Shown: positions 12,100-25,200 of the stretch, one piece after another
Position numbering within the stretch: position 1 is the stretch's first letter
Layout of the letters: every line of letters starts with the position of its first letter
NCBI GenBank assembly: GCA_948099385.1
Contig: CANUEZ040000031.1
Span: 1,977,001 to 2,041,000 of the forward strand
DNA: 64,000 nt
Source of the DNA: Fasciola hepatica
Taxonomy: Eukaryota > Platyhelminthes > Trematoda > Plagiorchiida > Fasciolidae
Direction: 5' to 3'
Notes under the pieces: generated by a model
What the model was told of the DNA's origin: nothing
What the model saw: only the letters and a program-made list of their open reading frames with translations
Database searches by the model: none
Program-made: the position numbers and the translations under genes

Positions 12100-13420
12100 G
12101 TCTGATAGAGGGCAAAACGAATAAAAGAACAAAATGAAAGTGATCAAAGAAACTAAGTAGAGGGGCGTAAATAAGGAATACAGGAAAATAGTTCGAATGC
12201 AACTACACCACTGGCCACAACACCTAGCTATATCACCATATGTCTCCAATGATTTGGTAGACAGTCAACGTGGACCTCAACCCAATATTCTAATGCACTC
12301 TACTTTGTCAAGATTTTTAGTCATTGCCTCCTTTTCCATTTGCCATATCATGGACTGACCACTTCCACTCACCTTCCAATCAACACCTGCCAAGGAGCAA
12401 AGCGTGTGCCGAGGAATTCGATCAGTGGGCATGCTTTACCCGTGTTCCAGTGGCCTCAACATGTTCAGATTCAGTAATTGATCCAGAGAATTGCCTTTGG
12501 TTTACAAAACCCTACGTCAAACCTCAACATTACTGATACAGTGCTACTGGCATATTCGGAAAACGTAAAGGAGAAAACGGTGCCCGGAAGCTACTAGGCT
12601 ATGATCATCCTTCACCCATAACGGCCATGATTCTGAACCACGTAAAAGAACGGACCTCACTGCCGCAGAATGCACTCGATCTTTGACCGACAATGTCAAA
12701 AGAGCCCCACGAAGGACTGATGTCAGCAGAAGCCTAACGCGTATTCTAAATTCGTGTTGATACTTTGTACGATATCCGTGCATATGGTAAGAATAGCTCC
12801 CCGGATAACAAAACCTACCTACTGCGGCTAAAGCTTTCTCCAGAAGCACCACTTTCGTTGTTGAGCCCGTCCTGGAGCGGGATTTTACATTTTAAAGGCA
12901 AAAATCGCATCATCACCGTTGCTCCACTATTGTTTGAGATATTTAGGGATTCCTGATGCTCATCTAGATCTAAGCTCAGAAGTAAAATATCGCCTACTTA
13001 TTCCATGTCATAGCTTACTGCCTAAGCAAGAATCGATGCTGCTATTCTCACATTAGGAGGGGGCTATCCAATAAACCATTTCAAATCACAAAATCTGAAA
13101 ATGAAGTACCGATGAGAGCACTCGTGACGAACACCACTACTCGTGGTGAACTCTAGTGGAAGATAGCCACTAGCGCGAACTCGGCTTTAGCCAAGCTCAT
13201 TCCTCTGTGGTTCTCACAAGATGATTGGTCACCTTTCTTATAAACCGGAACAGTCACCGATCTACATCAGTCCCCGAGAATCTGTTTATAATGCCAAATT
13301 AACTGCCCGAGTTCGTTGTCTTCCGAAACTGAAGCTTTGCCTCCATCCTCACAAATGGATGGGGGCAAGCAATTCGGTGCGGCTGCTTCATACTACTTCA
13401 AGTAGTCTAGCTCCCACCTA
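12100..13420 (-). pseudogene. LINE reverse transcriptase and C-terminal fragment
   Basis: The region 13245-13190 (minus) still reads VYKKGDQSSCENHRGMSL, an excellent match to the family's RT block. The catalytic Y-A-D-D-I motif has become stop-V-G-D-I followed by LLLS (about 13003-12986). The thumb region reads through SVKDRVHSAAVRSVLL and then W-P-L-W-V in the frame 12852-12544. The C-terminal GQSMIWQ lies near 12345 and SLETYGDIARCCGQWCSCI at 12252-12200. The parts are in the right order but in different phases. Confidence 0.8.
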
Positions 13421-14089
13421 ATCATTTTTGATGAGTGAGTGATATTTGCCTTCATTTTTCCCCCGACAGATATATTCGGAAGCTCTGATGTTGAAACTGT
13501 ATTGTTCCTTGAAGTGACCCAACTAACGATATGAATGACGCCCTGAGAGTGATTGGGTGAGCCTTTGGATTTCCTGGTAAATTCACTTACACCGGGCTTC
13601 CATGAATCAGTGCTTTGAATCAAACTTCGTGTATCGTAAATAGACGCAATTTTCTCCATTCTCCAACATTCTTCAATCAACTACTGCTCACATACATTAC
13701 TCAGGCTGCTAGTCAGTTGGCGTCTCAGGGGTTTACGACATCCATTGAATGTGACTTTTATAGAGAGAGTGATTTGCAAGCGTCCAGCAGAGCAAATGAT
13801 CCCGAAGATATCCATCGTTTGTGTAACTTATTGGGCCAGAGTCCCATGTGGCACTGGGGGGCGGCATACAAAGCCTCCTTGATCTGTTTTCAGCGGTCAT
13901 CTAGGTCTTGGATATCCGGTTGTATCAATAACCGTGTAAACAGCGCCGACTTGAAAGCAGATCGCTAACTATCATCTACAAGCAGCTGCGCGGGACGGGT
14001 GGTTTTCACATCGGTACGACTAAGGGGAAGTGTAAACCAAAGCTATCATATACCAATGCATCATCTCGGTTCACAGGAGTAGACGAATA

Positions 14090-14720
14090 AAAGCAAAAAT
14101 CGTCATTTTATCCTCGCCAACGGTGACCGACGGCAATAAGGTCAGTCTTAATCCAATAATGTGAAGATGTAGAAGGATTCCATGTGGATCTATGCCGCTC
14201 CTTATGACAGAAGCTCATATTCGCCAAAAGCCATTTTGGTCACAGCGAAGATGAAAAAGACGATCGACGGTATCGGTACAACAGGCCGGGAAAGCAAACG
14301 GACTAACTCTGTGCATTTATGAATCTTCCAAAAGGCCAACTTGGCCGTTGACACCGAAAACAATAACTGACTGTCCTTTAAACGCAAACCTGGAATCTGC
14401 TGAGACAAACCCAGGTAAAAGATCTTTGAACTCAGAGGAAATGCAGCAAACGGGCGCATAAATAAACACAACGGACAAGCATCGCGGCTTCAGTTTGTTG
14501 CTGCTGACGAGTATGGAATCGTCAAATCGAACTGCATACAAACGATTGCTGTTTGGAAGACAGTTCAACAGTGTACGGTGAGCGAATAATGCGAACGGGT
14601 TTTATAGTCGAGTGGTCGTTTATGAACAGTTCCGTAAGACGGCATACGTCTATTTTGTAGGTGTCAAGAGTTTACCGAAGGACAACCTGATGTCTTATTT
14701 GCCGTGATGTGCGGACATCG
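14090..14720 (-). pseudogene. LINE endonuclease (APE-type) fragment
   Basis: This would nick the target DNA to prime reverse transcription. The frame at 14568-14317 reads RLYAVRFDDSILVSS, then a V-V-F-I-Y-A-P strand and a V-I-V-F-G-V-N-G-Q-V-G stretch. The last corresponds to the family's G-D-F/M-N-A-Q-V-G motif with the catalytic Asp and Asn context changed (GDFN became GVNG). A second phase continues the domain over 14471-14202. It is inactive by residue loss and frameshift. Confidence 0.75.
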
Positions 14721-17175
14721 AATGCAGCAAAGCAAAATTACCATTTAGGCTTGAGCAATGTGCGTGATTGTTTGCCAAACTATCGAACTATTGCAGCTGC
14801 TCACGATTTTCGTATCGACTTCTAGGGAGGGAAGATTGTTTGAGCCCTGCACGAGGAATGGTAGAGATTTCCGGGGATGTCATTCTTCGCGATTTATCAA
14901 ACCACCAAAAGGGTATTCTTCGTGAACCCTCACCGGAGCCTTTGCATCAAACTTCTGACCAAAATACCATGATACTTTAACCCAGCACAGGAACGTGAAA
15001 AAGAAACAGAGAGCAGCTTCTTCTGGTCTGCCACGTGAGACCTGATCTTTTCGCGCATTCTATCATGTTTTGCTGGTGCATTGTTATCAATCTACCTTCC
15101 AGATCCAGTCCTCAGCCTTAAGCGCCCAATGGACCAAGAGGAACATGTGGTTTGCAGCATTTTTCTCGATGAAAGCTGCTCATGTTAGGTGGGCGAATGT
15201 TTCCCAGAGATGACGTTTCCCACCTTCGAGAGAAACCCGGGTATTCCACTCTCACGTCCAATTTGTAGGGCTTTTTAGACCTACTGACTGCGTCCTCTCC
15301 GTGTTCATTTGCTGGATTGTCCTCTCCAGGTGCATGCTGTCCAGAACCAGACATCTGCTTGCCTCTACCCGATTGCAACTCCGACTTAAGGAAGTCATTC
15401 TGCATAGCTCGTTGGGTCACTGAAGCACGCGTTTTTTAATGATAATGCTTTATGGAGACAAACCGATTGCCTTAACAAAGGATTTTCTGTGTTTAAAAAT
15501 GCGAAATATGCAGTTTATTCGTTTTCATGGGTTTGTGCCTCTTATTACTGAAGGGAACTTGATTTGATGCCTCACAAATATAGCGGAAAGAAAGTATCCG
15601 AAGGATACTGATGCAGTAGAACTACAAAGATTGCGAAAAACCTTCATCAAAGACAAATATTCTAGGTGGCTATTTGAGAGGATGGAAGTTGAGATTCCCA
15701 GAAATTTTTTGGGGGACGGAAAGCCAGAATACACCTGGACTATTCAACGGCTAAACGTTGACAGAAATGGTGTTCAGAATTGCTGTGTGTCGTGACCGAA
15801 ACGTTTCACGCAGCTGAGGACCAGATGTTTTTGGTTTCATGCCAGCAGTATTGTTAATGTAAGAAGACAAATTACCTGAATATGAAGCCTCATTCTGTGC
15901 ACATTCATTCAACTATTTCTACTAAACAAAGTGTATCAGCTGCACCATCAAGCATTTGTCTAAGCACATACACAAACATCACCATGCTTGTTAAACCTCT
16001 GGGCCGATAAAGTCAGTTGGTGAAGTGGTGGTTTCACATCTTATACAAATCTTACAGCAAAACTGGTTGAGGCCTTTCGCACTTGGCATATGGTTTGGTG
16101 TTGGGTGTCAAGAACGGCAGAAAGGTCGCCTACTGTCCACACTGAGGATTGTTAGAATCCTTCTCCACCTCATCATCATCAACCAATCATCATTTTCCTG
16201 TACCCTATTAATGAAAAAATCTGATCGGTACAGGAAACGACAGGAAACGAGCCTGCGCAAGCTGGATGCAAAAGGGATTCGCCCGCATCACAACCAAGAG
16301 AAAAGAAGGCATGCGGTGGAGTACCTGCAACATCAAGTGAGGGAAGCGGATGAGCACTTTCGGGGGGCACGGGGTGAGGAACCGTTCTTTCAGTTACGAA
16401 AAATCTGGAAACACAAACTGATTTCGTTAATTTTGCGGAAAAAGCTTGCCCTGTATAATGCCACTTCTGCGTTCTTTATCACCATCGGACACAAGGTGAT
16501 CAAATGTATTGTTCGATTACCTCTGGTTCCAAAAACGTTCCCATTGGCAACACCGAAGGCGGCTTCGATCAGGTCGATGAACATTTTTCCGACTACATAG
16601 TGATTTGGAAAAATATTCTAACTATTCAATTAGCTACCCAAAAATGATACTCTGCATACCGTGAACTTCCGTCGTATTGGGAAGCCATCAATCCCTCCCC
16701 CATGCGTTCGATCTAACATCTAGCCCACCTTGGACACAGAACACTTCTATTGTTTCCACATCACATAAAATCAAGAACTTATTAGAATAACTTATTTGAT
16801 CCCGTAGTTGCCACTCCTCGATGTACATTTCCAACAAAATACACAGCTGTGTTAGCCATCGGATAAATATAGTCAAAACCGTTGCATTTACTGTAGCATT
16901 TTTGCCTATTGTTCCAATAGAAATGCCTTGATTATTGTCAGTCACTATAATTATTCTTATTAGTACTAGGCTTTCACCATTGTCATATATATTTCAAGGA
17001 AGCATGCCAGTAGACTCGTGTTTTCACTCACGTGTATCATATGGTAGCTCGTTTTATTGAATTATTTTCGTGTTATTTTAAATGGTTGTAAATTTTCAGT
17101 TGTTATCAGTTTTGTGGTCCGCAAATTCGATTTTATCTCATTTTGATTGACTAATTCAATAAACCATTGGAAAGT
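14721..17175. other. Shared unit segment, no identified element
   Basis: Aligns (about 82-87% by eye) with 38480-40878 and, in part, 63244-64000. It may include the 5' part of the LINE: the minus-strand frame 15420-15118 is conserved between units but matches no domain I know. The stretch 14780-14890 retains a 106-bp segment that is missing from the middle unit. Confidence 0.5.
16207..16440 (+). other. Charged open-frame segment conserved between units, unidentified
   Basis: Within the 191-codon frame 16025-16600, this part is rich in Arg, Lys, Glu and Gln, with spacing suggestive of an amphipathic helix (for example KRQETSLRKLDAK). The counterpart near 39915-40060 keeps much of the same reading but in a broken frame; its downstream part lies in the frame 40034-40480. 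This suggests a decayed coding sequence, possibly a TE gag or ORF1 or a captured exon. No family is recognised and no function is offered. Confidence 0.3.
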
Positions 17176-17299
17176 ATGAATTTCACAAACTTCACCAGCT
17201 TCATTTAGCTCGGAAACGAACCCTTGGGTAAGTGGAACAAATCATCAAGAAAAATCGATTTACGGAAAATAAAGACCAATTTCACTCCAAAAATTGACA

Positions 17300-20200
17300 A
17301 ATCTATACGTCAGCCAAATGTTGATGACTTGTAAAGCATAGTCCATTTTGATTTCTTTCGATTATGCAATTCAACGGGGAAAGAAACTTTTCTTTATTGA
17401 TCGGGAACATTCGTGAAAAAATGTACAATGTAAATACCTTGAGGGAATAAAGTATAGCCTCATCTTTTTCAAAGTTAACATATTTATAGCTGCATAGCAC
17501 ATATGATGAAGATGCTGATGACAAACAATGGTTGGACGATTTCGAGTGACAATTTTCCTGCTTATGATAAACTCTCTGTAATGTCTATAACCGTTGTCAT
17601 ATTATGATAAGTTCTCATCCTAAACCACGTTAGTTTTCCCGTTATTGCAGTGCTGTTCGACGAAGTACAACAAATCTTCGTTGTATTGAATACAGAAATA
17701 CACGATGAAATCATATACACCTAATCTCCCAATATACCTGATTGAAAAGTTATTTCACTGAGAACATTTGATCCTGATTTCACCGCAGATTTCCATACAG
17801 AACTCTTACAAAAACCCGGAGCATAGGAAAAAGCAAAACACGCTACGCTTGAGACAAATGGAAATGGACATTACAAGGATGTTTGCTAATCAAATTAAAC
17901 GGGATCACAGAGAGTCATTATTCGGCGTGACCACATTCAGCAAAATTGTCAATAGAGCAATCAAATAAAGTACCAACTGGAAAACTTCAGAAACTCTGTG
18001 AGGACGTTCATGATCAACTTCGATGAGTTTGTGTGGCTTGATGCTTTGCTCGGGAGATCATGATATGTGATGCTTGCTACAGCGTCTAAAACTCAGGCAA
18101 ATCAAGCTATTCATGATCTGTCCAGGTTGCACAATGGAAATCGTGTCCAACTCTCAATCGTGAATCCCACGACTAGTTGCAGATGGGCATTCGCCAATAA
18201 AAAAAATTCGAAAAAGCGACTGAATACAATGGCTTTGTGGATTTCAGTAGAAGTTGGGTAGAATTTTGGCTTGGAAGATTATTTTAATGTCACTATTCAG
18301 TGGTAAAAGAAAGGATGATGAATGATCGCCAATCACACCGTGCACGTCTTTCTCCAAAGTGGACTAACACCAATACACAGAGCTTTCAGTTAGATCATCT
18401 TCTGAAAAACTAGTAGCCCAAAAATGATCAAGCAAAGAATATTCCAGAAATGTACTACCAGTTTTATTCAGATAAATCCTGTCCCACTTACACGTGCCCA
18501 ACCACTACACACTTTTTCCAAGAATGTCGTATGAACCACATCCGAATAGACTCACATTGATCATATTTGAATCAAAAACAAACCACTGAAGGATGGTTGT
18601 TTTCAAATCAGCAGTGACAAAAATAATAAATTCTTCTACTCTAACTTTGAATACGGACATTGTTTCAAAGACAAAGAAAAGAGAATAATAAAGTTTCGAA
18701 TGATGACGGACTGAGTAAAATCCCAAATTTATTCCTCACAGCACATGAATGGAAAGATCTACACCGAGTTCTGACAGCGTTTTAACGGTAGTCCTTCTCT
18801 TTCAACTAGTTCATTTCCTTTTGTCGGTGAGGGGCAAAATAATAAGCCTTGTGCTTTCTGGCCAAACATGGCCTGGGATAATTCCACGCAACAGCCGGTA
18901 ACTTCCATAGTTGGCGTACTTTCACTGAACCTCTTTAAGTGTTATACTCGGCTGTCTAAAATTAAAGAAGGAAGTTAAAGTCATAGAAAAATATCTATCA
19001 TTTCATTTCTAAACATTCAGCCCTTTCATAACATTTTTCAAGCCTTATGCTAACGATTCGGATTTCCAGTTTTGATGTAGTACTAGCATTCTCTAACTGA
19101 AAGTGAAGTAAATCTTACTGAAATGAAAGTCTGTGATAGCTTCGTTCAATAGATTATATTCCCAACCCTTACATATACATGAGGGTAGAACACTGACAAT
19201 CGCACAGAGGGTCCAGCCAATGTTTTGCAGGTGTGTTGTAATGGACGTGTTGCAGCTTGTGTTTGTAGAGTTGAACTTTGGCTTGTGATGTCATTCATCA
19301 AATGGGAATCATATCACTTTCAGTATTTCAGACGGATCTACTATCGATGTCAACATTCACAGGACACACTAGTACCACATTAATACTGAATAAGTATGAT
19401 CAAAATGGACGTCCGTTACTTTCCGATGTAAAATTTGAAACTGTAATGCTGTTGACTACATTACTGCGATGCTTTATATTGGGGGGTTCACAAGACTTAA
19501 ATAAACCCAAATAAATCTTCCCACAAAAATTCTTTGCAGAATAACAAGGAGACTGTTTTATTCTCAAATAAACTAAGCTGCTCTTTGTGCTTCACTGTCG
19601 ATACTCAGATAGCATACTCCCGTTCATTGACGTTCAATTTGATAAAACAATACCACACTATATTGATAGATTATCGTAAGTATCGAGAATCGATAACTTT
19701 CTTGCACAGTTTGACAAAATCTTGTTGAAATGGGGAATCCTAATCATCTTGCAGTTTATCGTGACCTAGTCAGCTCTCTCAGTTTGGTTTCAGCTTCATG
19801 ACGATTCATTTAATGCCAGCTCCACTGTGAACTTGAACGTTCGTTATTGTTTTGTTTATTCTAAATGACCAGTAATGTTGCCGTGGTATGAATGATGAAA
19901 CTCTATCAGTCGTGTGTTTGACACACACCATCAATGCTCACATTTCTCAAGGTCCTGGAACATATACATGTGTGAGAGTTAGAAATCACATATTTTTGCC
20001 TCAAATGATCCTGGTAAATTGATATTCCATTGTTCATTCATATTCACTTAATCCCTAATGTCAAAATAGTTAAGCCGAATTCAAATAAGTAATTGTTATT
20101 GTCACCAACATTGTGGTTCTGGTAATCTGGGCTGATTTTCACCCTTCAAGCACAGTCAATTTTCCCAACTCAAATGTAAAGTCAGTGAGTGATCGCAATT

Positions 20201-22229
20201 TACAAGTCCTGCCAGGATAAATGAATTGGTAAGTAGAAAATGAAGAACAAAAATTCTTCAGCTTCCAAACTCAACAAACTTGACTTGATTGTCGCACATA
20301 TACAGACTCGGTAGTGGAACCCACGGCCCATTGGAGGTGGTGCCATCATGTGCGAAAAGACCAAGGCCAATTTAAAACTACATGACCACAGTCACCTAGG
20401 ATGCATTGTACAGTCTGTGTTTTTCATTTCTGTTTAAAAAATCCAACGGATGAGGCTTGTTTTCAATCTAAGGTTTCGTCGCGTTTGTCATATGATGATT
20501 TCAGATTCTATTTGTCCAGGTAAACGAGCTAACTGTAATGTTCTCATCGCGTCCATTCATTGCCTCATGAATCGAATGACCTCGGTGCAAACGTGGTGAT
20601 AGCGAATGTCATGAGATAGCTGTCTTAAAACATCTGAACTTTACGAGTAATAAAAAAGAGAAGTAAATTCAATAGAATGTGAACTTATCTTCCATCATGA
20701 CGAAAACTCCCATACAAATTCAAAATAAATGCTCGAATGTTCTCCCATAAGCGCCCAAGTACTGTCGATGTCCACAGGATCACATGTTCATTTGACAATG
20801 ATGTATTTGGCGGTAGGAAAATAAAAATGTTTGAGAAAATAAGTTGGATCGTTAATCCAAAAATGCACTCGAAATTATAAACATCTATTGATAAAACTAA
20901 CATTTCCCTTTTATGTTCGATTCATTCATGGACAGCTAAATGAATTGACGACCTTTGGTGACAATCAATTGGGGATGCTTATGCTGATAAGTGAAGTGTT
21001 CAAACCGGGATAATAAGATTATTGTTGGTGCTATTTGGATTTCTGACATGTAGAAGATGCGTCAGAATCACTAACTTGCAGAAAGATCTCATACTAAACT
21101 TCTCTTGAATGAGCAAACGGTTTGTGGGTTCATGGTTTTGTTTTTCGCCAAAGAATCGGCAAATTAATTATCAGAAGAGACCTGAGCAACCAGCGTGAGT
21201 TTGATGGACTGGGTTCAAATCGTCACTTATAAATCTAATTTCATTTTGCTGCTTCACTGTCACGGTGATTGCCTCGATTGAAGATAACGGAAGGTAAAAC
21301 TTTAGGTGAATAGCTAATGGACGATAATGGGCGTCAAAATTTAAGGTCATTTGGCTTCACACAGTATAATTCAGCAACCAATTTTGATACCGAAACCATC
21401 TTTCTTATGAATCATCAATACTGCACATCAACCGAACCCTAAATGTGCAATACCTAGCTAACAGGCTATCCGAGTGGAACCCAATAGGTCGTGCGACAAA
21501 TATGATACGCCGTTTAGCGCCGTTGATGTAAAAATTTTGCTTGATGACAACTCATTTTTCTCAGAACGGTTATGCGTATCAATACCACAAAAGAGATGAT
21601 GATAATGATTCGGACTAAACCGACAAATGTTATGCTATAAGCTTCAGAGTAAAATCATCAATGTTTACAGATCATCGGAGAATGTAAATAGTTTAATAGT
21701 TGGAGTGCTCAAGTCATGTGATTCAAGTTTTACGTTGGCGGCTTGGATATGGAACTCAGGGGAGATTCAGTAAAATTTCAAACAAGGCAATGGTACAATA
21801 AAATGTCCGATAACTGACCAGCAGGCTGTCCGTGCCCACTCTCGAAATTTCAGGAGCTTCGATCCACCTTATCCCATAAATAAGAATAAATCGGAAGGCA
21901 AGAAGATGCACTGCAACATAAATCACTGAATTTGAAGTTCTTTTAGTGTCTTTGGTAACGGGTGGGGGTGGGGAGCTGGGAATAGATCCGTTCTGTCAAA
22001 GCAAAAACAAACACGGTTTCTATGACAAACAATATTTGTACCAACTGCTGACTGATTTGTGATGTGTGACACTGCTTCGGTTTTTATCTTGCCCAGCATT
22101 TTCCTGGATGATATAATAAGGTTGACGTGGGCACCCGATACAATACGTTGTTTCTAACAGAATAGGCCACGGATTTGTTGTAATTCGTTGCAGTCGCAAT
22201 GGATTGAGTTCTTGCAGTGATTGCATCCG
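17300..22229. repeat. Tandem unit A (4.93 kb), left full unit
   Basis: This is the first of two directly repeated blocks; the second is B at 22230-26869. Positions 17300-18854 and 22230-23784 (1555 bp, offset 4930) appear identical by eye. After that, A carries about 316 bp (18855-19170) absent from B, and the rest aligns at only about 88-90%. A also matches 41979-46908 (offset 24679), nearly identically from 18568 on but only about 90-92% before that. Sequence just left of it (17176-17299) matches the starts of the copies at 40879 and 41860. Open frames inside are short (at most 78 codons) and unrecognised. Confidence 0.93.
17789..17968 (+). other. Exon-like open frame, copy 1 of 5
   Basis: A 59-codon frame follows a pyrimidine-poor CCGCAG acceptor-like site and ends at a stop. 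Copies lie at 22719-22898, 41603-41860, 42468-42647 and 47398-47577. A central 20-residue block (LRLRQMEMDITRMFANQI within it) is unchanged in nearly all copies. Most substitutions between diverged copies change the amino acid, which argues against purifying selection on this frame. It may be an exon relic or chance. Confidence 0.25.
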
Positions 22230-25200
22230 AATCTATACGTCAGCCAAATGTTGATGACTTGTAAAGCATAGTCCATTTTGATTTCTTTCGATTATGCAAT
22301 TCAACGGGGAAAGAAACTTTTCTTTATTGATCGGGAACATTCGTGAAAAAATGTACAATGTAAATACCTTGAGGGAATAAAGTATAGCCTCATCTTTTTC
22401 AAAGTTAACATATTTATAGCTGCATAGCACATATGATGAAGATGCTGATGACAAACAATGGTTGGACGATTTCGAGTGACAATTTTCCTGCTTATGATAA
22501 ACTCTCTGTAATGTCTATAACCGTTGTCATATTATGATAAGTTCTCATCCTAAACCACGTTAGTTTTCCCGTTATTGCAGTGCTGTTCGACGAAGTACAA
22601 CAAATCTTCGTTGTATTGAATACAGAAATACACGATGAAATCATATACACCTAATCTCCCAATATACCTGATTGAAAAGTTATTTCACTGAGAACATTTG
22701 ATCCTGATTTCACCGCAGATTTCCATACAGAACTCTTACAAAAACCCGGAGCATAGGAAAAAGCAAAACACGCTACGCTTGAGACAAATGGAAATGGACA
22801 TTACAAGGATGTTTGCTAATCAAATTAAACGGGATCACAGAGAGTCATTATTCGGCGTGACCACATTCAGCAAAATTGTCAATAGAGCAATCAAATAAAG
22901 TACCAACTGGAAAACTTCAGAAACTCTGTGAGGACGTTCATGATCAACTTCGATGAGTTTGTGTGGCTTGATGCTTTGCTCGGGAGATCATGATATGTGA
23001 TGCTTGCTACAGCGTCTAAAACTCAGGCAAATCAAGCTATTCATGATCTGTCCAGGTTGCACAATGGAAATCGTGTCCAACTCTCAATCGTGAATCCCAC
23101 GACTAGTTGCAGATGGGCATTCGCCAATAAAAAAAATTCGAAAAAGCGACTGAATACAATGGCTTTGTGGATTTCAGTAGAAGTTGGGTAGAATTTTGGC
23201 TTGGAAGATTATTTTAATGTCACTATTCAGTGGTAAAAGAAAGGATGATGAATGATCGCCAATCACACCGTGCACGTCTTTCTCCAAAGTGGACTAACAC
23301 CAATACACAGAGCTTTCAGTTAGATCATCTTCTGAAAAACTAGTAGCCCAAAAATGATCAAGCAAAGAATATTCCAGAAATGTACTACCAGTTTTATTCA
23401 GATAAATCCTGTCCCACTTACACGTGCCCAACCACTACACACTTTTTCCAAGAATGTCGTATGAACCACATCCGAATAGACTCACATTGATCATATTTGA
23501 ATCAAAAACAAACCACTGAAGGATGGTTGTTTTCAAATCAGCAGTGACAAAAATAATAAATTCTTCTACTCTAACTTTGAATACGGACATTGTTTCAAAG
23601 ACAAAGAAAAGAGAATAATAAAGTTTCGAATGATGACGGACTGAGTAAAATCCCAAATTTATTCCTCACAGCACATGAATGGAAAGATCTACACCGAGTT
23701 CTGACAGCGTTTTAACGGTAGTCCTTCTCTTTCAACTAGTTCATTTCCTTTTGTCGGTGAGGGGCAAAATAATAAGCCTTGTGCCCACATACATGAGGGT
23801 CGAACACCAACAAGCACACAAAGGGTCCAGCCAATGTTTTGCAGTTGTGTTGCAATGAACGTGTTGCAGCTTGTGTTGGTCGAGTTGAACTTTGGCTTTC
23901 GATGTCATTCATCAAATGGGAATCATATCACGTTCAGTAACTCTACTATCGATGTCAACATTCACAGGACACACTAGTTCCACGTGAATACTGAATAACT
24001 ATGATCAAAATGGACGTCCGTTACTGTCGGTTGTAAAATTTGAAACTGTAACGCTGTTGACTACATTACTGCTGTGCATTATATTGGCGGGGGGGGGGGG
24101 TCACAAGACTTTATTAAACCCAAATAAATCTTCCCACAGAAATTCTTGGGAGAATACCAAGGGGGCTATTTTTATTCCTAAACAAACAAAGTTGCGCTTT
24201 GTGTCCCACTATCGATACTCAGAATGCATACCCCCGTTCAATGACATACATTTCCATAAAAATGCCACACTCTATTGCTTAGATTATCGTGAGTATCGAG
24301 AATCGATAACTTTCTCGCACCGTTTGACAAAACCTTGTTGAAATGGAGAATGCCAATCATTTTGCAATTTATCGTGACCTAGTCAGCTTTCTCAGTTTGA
24401 CTTCAGTTTCATGACGATGCATTTACCGCCAGCTTCACTGCGAACTTGAACGGTCGTTATTGTTTTTTTTATTCTAAATGACCAGTAAAGTTGCCGCGGT
24501 ATGCATGATGAAACTCTATCAGTCGAGCGTTTGCCGCACATCTTCAATGCCCCATTTTCTCAGGGACCTAGAACATATACATGAGTGAGAGTTAGAAATC
24601 ACATATATTTGCCTTAAATTATCCAGTTATGTTGATGATCCACTGTTTTTTTCATATTCACTTAATCCCTTATGTCAAAATAGTTCAGCCGAATTCAGAT
24701 AAGTAGTTGTCATTGTCGCCAACTTTGTGGTTCTGGTAATCCGGGTTATTTTTCACCCTTCAAGCACAGTCGATTTTCCCAACTCAAATGTAAAGTCTAT
24801 GAGTGGTCTCACTTTACAAGTCCTGCCAAGATAAACGAATTGGTATGTAAACAATGAAGAACAAAAATTCTTCAGCTTCCAAACTCAACACGAGTTTGCG
24901 CATACACTAACTTGATTGTCGCACATATACAGACTCGGTAGTGAAACCCACGGCCCAATAAAGGAGTTGCCATCATGTGCAAAGTTACCAAGGCCAATTT
25001 ATCCTACATGACCACAGTCACCTAGGATGCACTGTACAGTCTGTGTTATTCATTTTTGTTTAAAATTTCCAAAGGATGAGGCTTGTTTCCAATCTAAGGT
25101 TTCGTCGCGTTTCTCAAATGATGATTTCAGATTCTACTTGTCCAGTTAAAAGAGCTAACTGTAATGTGTTCATCGCGTCCATTCATTGCCTCATGAATTG

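Larger units (their letters stand above)
12060..14720 (-). mobile_element. LINE (non-LTR retrotransposon) remnant, older unit copy
   Basis: The minus strand carries, from high to low coordinate, an APE-type endonuclease (about 14720-14090), the start of the reverse transcriptase (13420-13190), the remnant of its catalytic motif (near 13000), the thumb region and the C-terminal tail (12850-12100). The style (N-H-R-G-M-S-L, S-V-L-L-x-G-S-E-S-W-P, G-Q-S-M-x-W-Q, then L-E-T-x-G-D-x-A and x-Q-W) matches RTE/CR1-like elements common in flatworms; I cannot fix the clade. Many stops and phase shifts show it is dead. It aligns with 35820-38480 and 60477-63243 at about 85%. The 3' boundary is set by where the C-terminal frame ends, and the 5' end is uncertain. 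Confidence 0.85.

Noticed and set aside
21170..21240. Possible tRNA-like promoter: GGTTCAAATC resembling a B-box (also near 25745, 45890 and 50400)
   Set aside because: No A-box at the right distance and no tRNA fold. A single B-box-like word is not enough.
24089..24100. G12 run as a possible G-quadruplex
   Set aside because: One continuous run of 12 G without separate G-tracts. It is better explained as a slippage-prone homopolymer that expanded from six G.
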